64,000 nt of DNA from NCBI GenBank assembly GCA_033439255.1, contig CM065881.1:930001-994000 (forward strand), read 5' to 3'. The notes under the pieces are model-generated. The model saw nothing but the letters and a program-made list of their open reading frames with translations. It made no database searches and was not told the DNA's origin. Made by a program: the position numbers and the translations under genes. Positions 43,427-55,662 of the stretch are shown in pieces. Position 1 is the stretch's first letter. The number at the start of each line of letters is the position of its first letter. Origin of the DNA: Hericium rajendrae (taxonomy: Eukaryota; Basidiomycota; Agaricomycetes; Russulales; Hericiaceae).

Positions 43427-44294
43427 CGATCGTTGTCGGATATGTTAGCTTCCGCGCATTATGGGACCCACATACGCCCATACTTCGTATTCGATCAGAA
43501 TCCAGATCTACATTCTCCATCAGAATTTCAGCGCCAATATCGATCTGGCAAATTTCTTATCCGCCTTTTGACGCGTTCAACTTTCCGCTTTCACCACGTG
43601 CTTTTGAGAGGACCGCAAAACAGTATTAGCCACTCCGCCGCACCCTTGCATCAATATACCTCGTCCTTCCAGTTTCAATAAGCTTGTTCCGCAGCACCTT
43701 GGGTCCGAACTCCGAACTCCGGAGGCAGATCGCAGGTGCATGCCCCGATTCTGCCAGATCTTGACTCTGGTTTGACGAGCTGCTCAACACGCTTCCCACA
43801 CTTACAAGATGCCCAATAATTCGATGCACAAGGATGATCATATCTCAATATCTGATTTCATAGATCACCTTGATTTCCGTGCATGCCCTTTGTCAAAACC
43901 CACCGCCAGCTGCAATTTTCCTGTACGCGTTCCCGCTCGAGAGGTCCAGACACTGACAGTGAAAGGACTCGGCACCTATGTTCTGGTCACAACATGCGAT
44001 TTCCAGCAGTCCACGTCGTGTCTGAGCGCTACTGCAGGAATCGGCATTTGGGATCTCATCGTACTGTGGCCCGGGTCCCATTGTTTGAACGGTCGCGCGT
44101 TCAAGGGTTACGTCTGTCACATTTTCAGGTAAAAGTCCCACCTCATCGATTCTCCATCCCGATGCTTTAATTTTTCGTCATGTAGCTCATGAGGCATCCC
44201 TTCGTTCTTCGTAAAGATCAGACGCATGAGAGGACGTTGAGTAAATCCGCCCCGTCTCCTGCTCCACTCAGACATTGTTCACCTCTCATACGAT
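43427..44294. other. one possible small gene, otherwise nothing
   Basis: An intronless frame at 43809-44132 encodes 107 residues beginning MPNNSMHKDDHISISDFIDH. It ends IGIWDLIVLWPGSHC and GRAFKGYVCHIFR. It has no recognised family and no supporting context, so it is kept as a possibility only. The rest looks like 3' and 5' flanks. Confidence 0.3.
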
Positions 44295-45800
44295 ATGGCC
44301 ACCCCTGATAAGTCTCAGTTGAGAAGCACGCCTCCTATTGAAGGCTCTTCCGACGACAATTCCGTCAAAGCGGAGGCTATGACAAGCTCCGACAATTCCG
44401 ACATGGCTGAGACTACAGCCACCCACAGCTCGAACGAGCCCGCCTCAGCCCCCATGAATTCGCAACAAGTAAGGCATCTTTTGCATTTGGCCCGATTCAT
44501 TCTTACATGCATTTCAGGGTTTGGCAGACCAACACAACGACACTGTCAAGGAAGACCAGGTCCTGTTAGATCTGCAGAAGGCGGTTCCAGTAAGCCCTCT
44601 GTGCCTTGGCTACATTGCTCATAGGCTATAGCTCTTGTTCGTTGTCATTGATGCTAATATGTCTTAGGGATCAAAAGACCAAAGTCCTAAGACTGTCCCG
44701 CTGGACAAAGCGGCGCTAGGTTTGCAGAGATCGGTAGCAATGCTGGTATGTCCTTCTCGCCTCGAAATTTGATTTTCCCGCTGATAGTGGATATAAAAGG
44801 ACTCTATCCCCGTCGCCACATCGCCTTCTTTGAAAACCCAGCATCGTGAGTCTGACCAGCAGCGGGACCAAGCGGTGCTAGATTTACAGAAGCCGAGGGC
44901 GATCCTGGTACGTCCTCTGCACCTCAAAAGTAGATTTCCCCACTGACATGGATATAGAGGAACTCTAGCCCGGTCGTCCTGTCGCCTTCTCCAACGCCGT
45001 CTCCCACGAGCTCACAGTCTTCTTCTACAGAGAGTCCGAGATCAGTGAAGGTACGTTGCTCGCGCCTTTGTCGACATCTTCATACTGATGCACAGCCGTT
45101 GTCGACAGGCGTTGCCCGCAGGCGGTCAGTCTGCTGATGCGGATGCGGATGCAGACCCGCTTCCCAATCTTTTCCAGCACTTGTCGCTGTCCTCTGAATC
45201 CGCTGGTACCATTTCTGTAAGCCATCTATTACCCTTTCGGGAGTTGCGATAAAAACATTTGCGAGTCAGGCTCCTCCGAACTCTCTGGACGAAGATATAC
45301 GCCACTTGCTTCGCACTAACACCGAAGCGGGAAACCTGGAGAATCGCAACACTGACAAGATATTAACAGCTGTCACTGTCCTCCTCGCCAAGCTTGACGT
45401 TGTCGAGCGCACCTCCCAGAGCAATCAGGCGGTGATCACTCGAGTCCATAGCCTTTCCACCCGATTTCTTGCCGAACTTTGTGACTTGGACGACCACCTC
45501 CAAAGCATGGACCGTAATCAGGAAACGATCATCAAGTTTATCAGAGACAGCAACCATCGACAGGCTCGGCATTCGGAGATGTCAGACGGCAACGCAGGAC
45601 CATCCACTGCAGAAAGTAGCAGCATGTCGTCTAGACAGGTTGTCCATTCCACAAATTCCAGGGTAATGGGATGGGCCATGTGGTGGATGCAGCATGACAT
45701 GATCATCTTACTAGCTACCATTGGTATCACTGTCGTACTCTGCGTCTTCATGATATCATTGATAATTCTTAGACATGCATTTCGCTCCTTGTTTGTTTAA
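44295..45800 (+). CDS. multi-exon coiled-coil protein with C-terminal membrane segment
   Basis: Seven or so short exons, joined by 50-70 bp introns with GTAAGC, GTATGT or GTACGT donors, start MATPDKSQLRSTPPIEGSSD. They include two similar exons, QVLLDLQKAVP and QAVLDLQKPRAIL, plus AALGLQRSVAML, suggesting repeated exon units. The last exon is longest: SLDEDIRHLLRTNTEAGNLE, ILTAVTVLLAKLDVVERTSQ, VHSLSTRFLAELCDLDDHLQ, a Ser-rich patch, then HDMIILLATIGITVVLCVFM followed by ISLIILRHAFRSLFV. That is a coiled-coil-like segment followed by a single tail membrane helix. The plan is the same as in the gene at 40367-41505, though sequence similarity is weak. Function unknown; anchoring to an internal membrane is inferred from topology. 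Confidence 0.6.
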
Positions 45801-47028
45801 CCTCTTACAATGGCTTTACTCTAACCCGTCCTTGTACTTTTACAATGTAGATGTCCTCTCTATGTTGCCTTTTACTATGGCCCGCATTGTAGAGCGTGCG
45901 ATTAAATAAGTGGCTGATTTGGCAAGACGACTGCTCGCTCATGCACATGACTTGCCCTCTGCGACAGCCTCTCTTGCCTCAATCGCCACAGAATTGCATA
46001 CGGAGATGGCAACTGGACACTCTTTGAGTGAGTTCTCGATACTGAACCGGGTCCATTTCAGTTCTGGAAGTGCTGGTATCAATGGGGACCAGATTTTCGC
46101 CGTCGCGACTCGTATCCACCTCATGGACAATCAGTGCGTGGTAGCCTCCTGTTCTGTAATATTTGCAATAATGTATCTTGATTCCCTGGTCAAACCTCAG
46201 ACTCAGCTTCATCGCAAACGATTGGATGCACGTGTACGAACAGATCTAGACGTCTGCTTGGCCTAGAGACAGCACGGGGCCTCGTGTGTTGAACAAGACA
46301 TTTTGGAAACATACACGCCCCTTCGCTTACAACTCAGTAAAATCCCCTGCCACCTCAGCGCAATGCTGAGACCATTAATCTCTTTGTACGCAGCAACAAA
46401 AACACCGCGAACAGAGGATAACCATTTGCTGGTCACCCAGGTGCTCAAAACTTCCGTGCAAATGGCAAGTCAACTTGGGTCAGGCACACAGCAGTTCGCG
46501 CAGAGTCCTCGAACGCTAAGCGACATGGGGTTCGGTTCCGTAGAAAAGTCGTGGGGTATTGCGTCAAGACTTGAGGCGATCGCATGCTGATGAAAGGTGC
46601 GTCCGTTTTGTGGGGCCGGGACGTCCGTCTTGTTTTCTCTTGGCTCATGTCTGGTTCGTCTGGTCCGTATTGAAATAGACATTGTGGTTTGAAGGACAGA
46701 CAGGTTTTTCTGGTGGTGGTGCATATGGTGGTTGCGACACCGTACAGACGATGTTTATGTGCGCTAGATTGCTCATTATCCGTAAGGGAGTCGCGAGCCT
46801 CCGATAATCGCGCCGTACATATGGGAAGATCGAATCGCTCAACTTGCAACCTGCACGATGCATGAGTCATTTGGAAATCCAAAATCATGAGGCATACCCT
46901 TAACGCGTGTGTGGTTGCAGCGACAGTTATATCAAGACCATCTTCTTGTCCAGCATGAACAGCCTCTACAGTCGCAATCGTTCTCATAAACCTCTATCTC
47001 CACCCCTTTCATCGTCGCCTGCCACGCC
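45801..47028. other. weak open frames only
   Basis: A 118-codon frame at 45910-46266 (MADLARRLLAHAHDLPSATA) and one at 46303-46590 have no recognised motif. A minus-strand frame at 46445-46987 overlaps and conflicts. None has convincing context. Confidence 0.35.
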
Positions 47029-47648
47029 ATGGCAGTCTATCAGAAGACACCTCGCGGTCCAGTAGTAAGTCGTACGGTTGTTCCAATCCTACATTCCTGT
47101 CCAATGGCTTGCTTGTAGACCAGAAAACAGAACTACGTCCACGGGTACATATGGTCGTACGGGTGCAACGCACGCAAGAAGATCAAGTTTGATGCGATAT
47201 GCCCCAGCGCCGTGTCGATCACGAACCCTCCGCAAGTTCTCTTTCAAGAGAAATTTGCCCTACAGCCTCCCAACGTTCATCACTTCACCCATGAACTTCA
47301 CTTCTCTGTTGGGACACGGTCCCCGGAGATGTTCTTAGTGTCGGGTTGGTGGAGCTATAACACGCTGCCAAATCCCGGTTTGTGAAAGGTCTGGAAATTT
47401 TATCCATGGCAAGGGGAGATCGCCATGGCCTTCCCGGGTAAGAACATGCCATTCAGGCGTCGCGCACCCATTAGTATGGTTAACCAAGCCGTTCTCGAGT
47501 GAGTTCTTCTTGGCCGTACTGTCTGTTGTTGATACTTGACTCACTTTCTGACGACTTCAGGTTCTTGATGCTCAGTTACATGGGTCTTCAGACGGGTTGC
47601 CGAGTGCCAACGAAGACGAAACGGCCTGGCCCGCTCGGTCGTCTGTGA
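47029..47648 (+). CDS. small spliced protein of unknown function
   Basis: Exon 1 is MAVYQKTPRGPV (47029-47064); after a short intron exon 2 reads TRKQNYVHGYIWSYGCNARK, FDAICPSAVSITNPPQVLFQ and FALQPPNVHHFTHELHFSVG. It then either stops (SGWWSYNTLPNPGL, end at 47388) or is spliced at GTGTCG to VWKFYPWQGEIAMAFPGKNM, RRRAPISMVNQAVLE and, after another intron, FLMLSYMGLQTGCRVPTK with a stop at 47648. The second reading keeps the frame across three joins and has better coding character. No family is recognised. Confidence 0.45.
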
Positions 47649-48878
47649 ACTTTGAATCGTGAGTGTTCGTCGCACTATACATAAATATATGCTGACCGAT
47701 CGATAACATCTCGCTTCGCATAGCGCTTTCTAAACCATATGCTCCCAATATGCTCCCACTGTCACTTTCTTTCGTCATTGTCATTCTCTGGTGATACGGC
47801 TCTGGCTACGTTGGCTTCTTTTCAATATAGAGTCTATTTACTTCTATGGATCTCGCTGCTTACATACCCCGTATATGTTTACTGCTATTCGGGGTGGACC
47901 CACAAACGCCTACAACGTGATAATCAGGCTCTATGCATTTTTTTCACCTATGTCTATACTTCGTCTCGTCCTCCAGCTTATAGTTCCAGCGCTCCTCGTC
48001 GCATCCCGCACAAGCGCGGACGCGCGTTAAGGCAGCCCCGGCGATCTACGAATCCGGAACTCAGTAACTTAGTCAGTCGTTATCTCCGAATCCGAGCCGA
48101 GCGGGCAGGGCAAGTACTCGTCTACATCCTTTCGCTGCCTCGACTATCACACCATAAACTCACATCAAAACTGAAACCGGCACGAGCAAGGCATGAGGCT
48201 CACAGAATGTCAGCCGTTGCGCACGGCGGCGGGTCGCGACGTGGTCACATGGATCAATCAACGACTTTCGTAGCCCGCTTGTCAGAGGCCACAGACGCAC
48301 CTGTATACAAACAAAAATAAACGAAAAGCCTTCCTTCCAGCCCCCAATTCTCAACCCCCACGCGCGTATCGAACCCTCCTTCTCTTTTCTTCTCCAACAC
48401 GCTGCTGCAAATGTGTCTCTCCAAGGCACTGACGCGCGGGATCTCTTCTTCAATCCAAACAGCGGCTGCGAATGTTTCCCTCCAGGGAACTGACGTGCCC
48501 TGGTTGGCCCCTTTGTGATCCCGCCCACACTCCCGCATTGCCGCCTGGTCCCAAGATACGTGATTTACGCGCATCCGCGCCCGCCCAGCCTCTCCATCAC
48601 CAACACACCACGGCATACGCTGTGACCACGCCATGGTGGTAAGCGTTCAACCGCGCGCACCGCCTTCTTTAGCTCACGCTTGCGCAATCGTCGGCCCAGC
48701 TCAACTCTGGGAACAAGTACGCGCTGGCGGCCGTGCAGAAGCCGACGCCTTCTCTCACAAACCTACGATATGAGGGGATGCTTTCCAAGGCCATCAAGGG
48801 TCGGCGCCTGCATCGGCTTGTCCGTGCTCTCTCATTGCGTTCTCCTCGTCCCTTGGCCTGACTCCTGCTCGACACAGC
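47649..48878. other. no confident gene
   Basis: Frames at 47739-48320 and on the minus strand at 48160-48634 show no family features. A direct repeat of about 35 bp (GGGAAACATTCGCAGC-like and AGACACATTTGCAGC-like on the minus strand) is present around 48400-48500. Confidence 0.35.
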
Positions 48879-48980
48879 CCATGGAAGACGATCGCGACGG
48901 CACAGAAATTGTACCACCCATTCCACCTCCTCTTCGTGTGCAAGGACTTCAACTGGCATGTGAGTCTGGCGCTGCGCATT
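48879..48980 (+). pseudogene. cyclin-box fragment
   Basis: The frame reads PWKTIATAQKLYHPFHLLF then VCKDFNWHVSLAL. It matches the first helices of a fungal transcription cyclin (Ctk2 or Bur2-like): TIATAQ-LYHRFHLFF--KDFN--DVSLA. The Arg of YHRFH is replaced by Pro, and the conserved K-M-H-D-T continuation is absent; the text changes character at once. No upstream cyclin segment was found. It is best seen as a relic. The following 49000-49560 stretch has more coding-like text (MYLATQLSICGRPEAPAGPD, LNVVLHETEHMLYERMPIVG) in changing frames, probably from other decayed genes. Confidence 0.55.
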
Positions 48981-50100
48981 TTGCCATGCACGTCCACACC
49001 CGCTCTCACTGGCATTCCAGCCTACTCGTCCGCCGTTAGCGCGCGCTCGTCGCATTACAACCCCTACCGCTCACTGTCGCACCCGCTTCCATGTACCTCG
49101 CCACGCAGCTCTCGATCTGTGGGCGCCCTGAAGCGCCTGCCGGGCCCGACGTCGCGAGCGACTCGGCGATGCTCAAGAAGCGCGGCGTCTGAGAGCGGCG
49201 CTTCCAGGCGCAGACCGAGGGCCTCTAAGGTGTGCCCGCCCATCCCTTCACTCACTATGCGGGGCTGATACGGAGGCCGCAGCGATCGCACACGTGCTGC
49301 CGGACCTGCTCACCCGCCACGAGCATGAGCCTGGGCGCCCTCGACGTACGTGCGTGCATGCACAACATCCAGGGCCGGCACCGTGGAAGGCGAACGCACT
49401 CGTGGGGCTCAATGTCGTGCTGCACGAGACGGAACATATGCTGTACGAGCGCATGCCGATCGTAGGTGGGGGCGATGAGTGCGTGCTCGGGCGGAACGAG
49501 GACACCGTGCGCTTTTCGTTTGGGCCGCGGGGCGCGGCGTGGGTTTGTTTGCTCTGTGTGGTGTGTGGTACGTGTGTTGCATTGCGTAGGTTAATGGCTA
49601 TGGCAGTACGCTATGGATGCAACGGGCGCGGGCGCGGACGGGGATGCTAGGGTCGCGTCGTGAGGTACATTGTTATCATGGGGCATTCAGCTTGCAGGTC
49701 GTGTCATCGTGTAAGTAAGCCTATAATATCTAATCAGGCCCTACTTGTATTATAAAGACAGGGCCGAGTGGGCGCGTCCAGGCTTTGAAGCTGAGGTGTT
49801 GAACCACGAGCAGCGTGAGCTGCTGCATGGGGCTTATCGCAGACGGGTGGCCATCCGGCCCCCGAGGCCTCGCCAGTGCCGTACATCCACTGTACGTGCA
49901 GCGTTAGAACGTGAAAGGACAAAGAGAGGAGCATACGCACGGAGCGGCTGAGCCAGCGGTCGTGCTCACGCATCGATACGGGATCGGCACGATGTCATGC
50001 ACAACTTGTGATCAATCATAGAATCACATTTCTCATCGGTTATATCATCCGTTGAAACAAGCTCCAAAATATCGCTCTCAATCAGCTCTTGTTCTCTCTC
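48981..50100. other. decayed coding-like sequence
   Basis: GC-rich text with segments that look once-coding in several frames (see the cyclin entry), including YYKDRAEWARPGFEAEVLNH at about 49744-49803. No gene could be assembled. Confidence 0.35.
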
Positions 50101-50673
50101 CCCTGCACGCGAATATGCAGCCACAGACTCCTCCGGGACCAGGTATGGCGTATCCATATATCATCTCCACAGCATGGTATTGACAAAGTTACATCAGCAA
50201 GCAGCTCTGCCGATCCTGGACGGGGCAGGCTGTCTCTCCAGCCGCGACCGTCCACATCTGCATCTCTTGGTTCCACTGCTTCGACAATCAGTGGCGCCTC
50301 TGCCACTGGTGGGTACACCTAAATCCCTCCTCGCACCGAGTTTAATTAGATCTTTGTCTGAACGTCAAGCAGAAAACTCAGGTCAAGGTGAGTCATAAAT
50401 ATGTCTTCGCAGTGATGTTGTCTGATCAGTATCGGGCATCGGATTTACGACCATAGGTGGGCAAGGTACGTGGGTTGTCGTAACAACATTTTTTAGATTG
50501 TTCACCCATTTTTTCTTATTGAAGAGAGTGAAAGGGCTCACCAGAAACGAAGGCGAAATTCCCAAGACAAGGTGATCAAGGTGGTGGACGCCTATTACGT
50601 ACCGAGCGGCAGCAATGTAAGTTTTCTCAAACCCTCGTGTAACCAGAGCTGACTATCAACGCAGCATGACAAC

Positions 50674-52491
50674 ATGCCAACAAAGCCTAGACCAGTCAAG
50701 TCACAGACAAGCATACCGCTGCCAGAATTTGTTCCTTATTGGTCTAATGAACTAGGGAAGTATTTGTATCAATCCAGGAAGACGGGTTTGATGGTGGAAG
50801 AAGGTGACATACTCAACGTCGCAAAGACAACGCGGGCCGCACGCACGAAGGAAGGTGACTACGAGGTGATTGGGCATTTTCCTGGATGCTCTTTTGCATT
50901 GACGAACCTCGCATTTAGACATGGGATACGATGATGAAAGACCCCGAAGACGAGGGGAACATCCCTGGTGGCTGGCAGGATCTCCCATCTGCTCATACAC
51001 GCTCTAATCAACCAGATGAAGATTCTGAGATGGATGAGGACCTCGTTCGTCGGCAGATCAACGATATAAAAGACAAAGGATCTGATGGTGACGATGAGGC
51101 TGACGCTGACGACGTCGACAACATTCAAGGCCTCAAAAAGGACATCCGAGGGATGCGAAAGATGATGCATCGTGATTTCAGAACCATGGAACACACCATG
51201 GAGCGCGGTTTCCAAGCCATGGCGTCGTCGAATCAGGAGGTCGCTAAAAGTATCTTGAATCTCGCACAGAAAATGGACAAATCGCGTCTCGATTCTGCCT
51301 CTGATGCGTCCGCTGGTAGTCAGGTGGGGGCCTCTTTTGTGCGCCGAGCTACGCGCCCGGTTATAAAGCGCCCGGCGGTAAAGCACCGGAGAGCCGGCAG
51401 CCCGAAGCATCGGCCTCAAGACGATAACAAGTTCTCAGTGCGTGATTCATGTCATCCTGCAAGAGCACAGAACTGATTCAGGAGTAGGAGAGAATCCGAA
51501 AGCATCTCGCACATCTGGTTCCTAACCCACTCGTATCCAATGTTGACCACATGGAGGCGACAGAGTTTGACCAGCGCTGGCTGGAGGAGGACGAAGCTGC
51601 AAAAGCCTGCGGCATTGAAAATTTTCGAATCCACATCCTTGGTACTCCCAAATGTGCATGGAACATATCCGCCAGGCGGGTTTTCACAGACTATGTGCTC
51701 GCAACGGAGGCTTGGGATGATACCACTGACAGTAGGAAGGCTATACAGGATGCATTTCATCAGAGAATCAAGACGTTGAGGCAGTCGCTTCAGATCTCAA
51801 ACCTCCCCAAGGATGAGCGCATGGAGGAGGCATCTAGGCGTAAATGACATGGGTGAAAGGACGCGGTACGTCGTATCTGACTCTTCAGCATTGATATAAA
51901 CGACCCATGCCTGAACAGCTTTACCAACGTCGTCACCATGCGGCCAAAGTCAATAAGTGGCTCCGTCCACTTCTCATTATGCTGGAGGCCTTCGGTCCCG
52001 ACGGCATGTCTAGCGACGAGTCCGATATAGACGTCCAAGGCAAGGTGTATCGTATCCATCACGCTGAGTGGCATCACCCGGAACTGAGGGCGTGGCTATC
52101 ATACTTTGACGTGATCTACATGCATGACCAGGCAACGAAGGGGGACAAGGATGTCCGAGAGCAAGATCAACGAGGCGCGTTCCCACACCAAAGGATGGAG
52201 ACAACAGTGGTGCCGAAGAATCCCTCCCCTGCGCCGAAAGGCCTGCCCCATTGTGCCTATAATCCCCAGTGGCTAGCACAGAAGAGCCTGTCATGGATCC
52301 GAGACAAGCTGCAGCCAACGGATCCAAAGACGTGCGCATATAAACACCATCCGGAGTTAATTAGGTGAGTGCCTATGCGATTGCCGTCATTTCGAGATGA
52401 TGCAGACCTGATTATCTCCCGCAGATTTGTCAATACGCAGATCATGAAGCAGCCCAGTGCTCATGGGGGTGCGGGGCCGAGCAGAACGTAG
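50674..52491 (+). CDS. protein of an uncharacterised Agaricomycete family with GMSSDE motif
   Basis: Several exons. The start used is MPTKPRPVKSQTSIPLPEFV, but earlier Ser-rich exons may exist from about 50110 (SSADPGRGRLSLQPRPSTSA). Then come an acidic, coiled-coil-like stretch (NIQGLKKDIRGMRKMMHRDF, MERGFQAMASSNQEVAKSIL), a helical block (IRKHLAHLVPNPLVSNVDHM, CAWNISARRVFTDYVLATEA, RIKTLRQSLQISNLPKDERM) and a C-terminal block LLIMLEAFGPDGMSSDESDI with ELRAWLSYFDVIYMHDQA. The combination CAWN-x-x-A-x-x-V-F, then GMSSDES, then PELRAWL is one I recall from many uncharacterised Agaricomycete proteins, often repeat-associated; not verified. Between the last two blocks (51840-51920) no join keeps the frame, so there may be a defect or a missed exon. 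Confidence 0.5.
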
Positions 52492-52727
52492 AACAAGAGC
52501 TATCAGAATCATGCTAGCTATAGTGTATATATAATCAGTCTGTATAGCAGTCGCGAGGCTGTACATACCTCGTGTTCGCAGATGTCAACCATGATGATAC
52601 ATGCAGGTCAGCACGACTCGGGTGCATACTTGAAAGCACGGCCATGTTCTGCTACATCATTGCCACCACTATCAATATTCTCTCGTCCAACGAAGCCTCC
52701 AGATCGTCGCTGTCCTGCCAACCTCAA

Positions 52728-54293
52728 ATGCATTCTGCGAAGTACTGTGTCGAGAAGACCATTTCAGGCCACGTGGATAGTATTAATGCCCTTGCCTTTT
52801 CTGACGATGGCCATTTCTGCGCCTCGGGCAGCGATGATGGACTCTTGCGAGTCTATACCACGACCGACTATGATCCAGTTTGCCAGTACCGTGCTACTTC
52901 ATCTATCACTGCTATTGCATGGAACTCAAGATTTCCTTACACGATCATCGCTGGCGACCGGGCAGGCAACGTTCACGTCATTCGCATGCGTCTTGGGAAT
53001 GGAAACAAGACGGCGGACGTACGTGAACTTTTTCTTGTTGGTATCCTTGCTACACACGCTGAACACAGCCTAGAATGATCAAACATGGATACAGACACTG
53101 ACCGGTGCCATTCACTGCATTGATGTCACTGATATTCAATTGGCCGTTGGCCATGGGCATTCAGTGTCGCTGATCAAACATGGAACGCCTTGTAAGTCAT
53201 CATTCGCTTGGCGTATGGCCAACAACTACGCTAAGGTCACGAAAGCCCAGTGGGACCACTCTAGGACACTTTCTGACCCGTCGAGATTCCCCGAGCTTGA
53301 TGTGGAACTCCCCAGGCCATTGGCTCGATCTGTAAAGTTTCTGGCGAAGACGGATCTGTTGGTCGTCACGTACATGGATCACGGAATTGTGTCTGTTTGA
53401 TGCTCATATCATCTTTTGCCTCTATACTTCTACTGATAGCGCCGTGGGACGTTTTCAGGGCATGGAGCTTAAGCAACTATGAGTCGCGCTGGCAGATCAG
53501 ACCCCGGTCTTGTAAAATGTATGTTCTCCTCACTCTTCTGAACGAGCACACAAACTGAAGGGTGGTCCTATCAGTGGTGCATCTTCCATCTCTCCGGCCG
53601 GGGACATGATAGCTGCCACAAATTTGTACGACGGAGTCGATTGGTACTCAATCAAACAGGGCAAAAATATCAATACGACGACGATCCCAATCAAGGAAAA
53701 CGTGACGATACCCATCGTCTATATGCACAACGGTCCTGCTGTTCTGTGTGGTGGAACCGGAGGAGTTGCATGCGTCATCGACGCCAACACCGGGGAGTCA
53801 ACCCACCTCCTCGATCTTCATGATCGTGCGCATCGTTATCTACCACACTGCCATAGTTTTAATGATGCTGATCTGATCATGGTTTCAAGCTACATGCATA
53901 ATTCAAGCAGTTGTATGTTCAGAATCTACTCGCGGAGAATGTATCTGACCAATAGCTAGGCACACGCACGCATAAGGGGACGCGATCACATACTGACAGG
54001 GGTTTCGGAGAAGGGCACGAATACCGTTCTAAAGGTGTGGACTACTCCACTGGAAGAGGAGAAGGAATCACAGCCCCGATCGCAAGTCAAAAAGGTACGG
54101 ACCATTTTACCCTGTGCCTCGATCATGTCTGCTTACAACCAGCATGCAGCTATTAAGCTCCGTGGCAAGCATCGCCATGGCTGGCATCGTCGTATTCACT
54201 GCTATCGTGCTTTCTCGTCCCGACCCAGCTCGTATACTACTTGAATTGACGCTCCCGCGGTTCCTTCAAAGGTCAACCATCATGTCTATCTGA
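52728..54293 (+). CDS. WD40-like protein with C-terminal membrane segment
   Basis: Exon 1 reads MHSAKYCVEKTISGHVDSIN, ALAFSDDGHFCASGSDDGLL, RVYTTTDYDPVCQY, SSITAIAWNSRFPYTIIAGD, RAGNVHVIRM, a clear pair of WD40-type blades (GH near the start, SGSDDG, RVY). Later exons add TGAIHCIDVTDIQLAVGHGH, PLARSVKFLAKTDLLVVTYM, ISPAGDMIAATNLYDGVDWY, GPAVLCGGTGGVACVIDANT and GTNTVLKVWTTPLEEEKESQ. With acceptor TGCAG the last exon reads SVASIAMAGIVVFTAIVLSR, a single membrane helix, then LTLPRFLQRSTIMSI. It has the same plan as the gene at 35195: two paralogues 17 kb apart. The start ATG at 52728 is chosen by analogy with that gene. Function unknown. Confidence 0.65.
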
Positions 54294-55662
54294 TGGTACA
54301 TAAAATAACACAGGATATGCGTATAGGATCCATTCAGCTCGAGAATCACATGTCCCAATTATCCCTGTATTCGAGCCTCAGTTGCGTGAACAGTCTATTG
54401 TGAGATCTGTCTTATCCTTTCCTCCTCAAAGCACGGATCTAAGGACCATGACGCATTGGTTAGCCAGTCTTAGCGGCCGTCAGTAGTGCCGTATCATCTG
54501 CAGTCGCACAGCATTCCCGGGCACTTTCGGAAATTTCAGAAGTTACGTCTTGGAGGACAGTCACAAAGACCATTACAAACGCACCAACGGTGAGTGCTGA
54601 GACCCTCTTCATTTTTTCGGAATAAAGTTAGACTTCTATGCACCTTAGGACGTAGTCTCTGTCAAACAAGTTCCGATAGAGATAGAGACGCCTGTTGACT
54701 GGATACATGGTTCGAATGGCGGCCCCCAACTTCCTCCGGTGATGCCTAATTTGACCATATGCATATTGTCTGCTGATCTCACATTTAGGCGGAATTGATT
54801 CCCAATGCTCAGTCTCAAGCAATGACCGAAAGAGCTTCGGCAGTAGGCCAGCCTTCTGTCGAATCCCACGAGCCGTCTCAAGAGCCCACGGTGAGTCATC
54901 CACTATACATTCATGTGGAGTTGCTAATGTAACAACCCGCGCCAGGTTACCGAAGTAGTACATCTCACCATAACAACAACTGCTTTCGTCACGGAGGTCA
55001 GATTAGCGGCACAGGAAACCTCTTCCGAACAGACCGAGGTGAGCTACAGGTATTCACGCCAAGGCACAACTGGCTGAGGAGCTTTTGGTGGAAGACATCA
55101 AAGAGACACGTGTACCGCTTGCGTACACCTTGAAATATTCTAGACACTAGTAGGGGTCATAGTCATGTCTGGTATTTATTTCTTGACCTACCATGTCGTC
55201 AGGTGTAGGCTGATGAATGAGAGCCGCTGGACTCTTAATCTACGTGTGCTGGGCGAATTGAATGCAAGTCGCATGGAGGTCAGCTAAAATCAGGCGCGCG
55301 GTTGAGATGGTTAGAGCCAAATATGTACAATTGCTGCGCGGCGGTGTCCCGGGTAATAGTCTAGAGGAATCACTTCTATGTTGTAGACGTCCGCTTGTTA
55401 TCAAATGGTTCCACGCAAGACCTTGCGCTCGCGGCTCAGGATCACAAGTTCGACTCAGCTCATGACACATGATGCATATGTCTATATGGTAGATGACTCG
55501 GGATCATAAGTTGCGTGTCAGCCAGGTTCGCTGTAGATTACCAAAGCGGAAAGCCTCCGCCTAATCTCGCTCTGAATCACGATAATCAGGGTGCGTGTTT
55601 AATGTGAACTACCCTTGTCGCTACCAGACTTCAAAGCCGTGCTTTCCTACGTTCTTCACCCG
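54294..55662 (+). pseudogene. short-exon gene remnant, upstream of the Tnp2 gene
   Basis: Exon-like pieces with good 50-60 bp introns read VTSWRTVTKTITNAPT, VVSVKQVPIEIETPVDWIHG, AELIPNAQSQAMTERASAVG with SVESHEPSQEPT, and VTEVVHLTITTTAFVTEVRL with AAQETSSEQTE. The rhythm of short acidic/Ser-rich exons resembles the gene at 44295, but no coiled coil or tail membrane helix follows. The Tnp2 transposon lies about 500 bp further on and may have replaced the 3' part. 55150-55662 shows no gene. Confidence 0.35.

Noticed and set aside
46445-46987. 180-codon minus-strand frame
   Set aside because: No motif, atypical composition, and conflicts with plus-strand frames.
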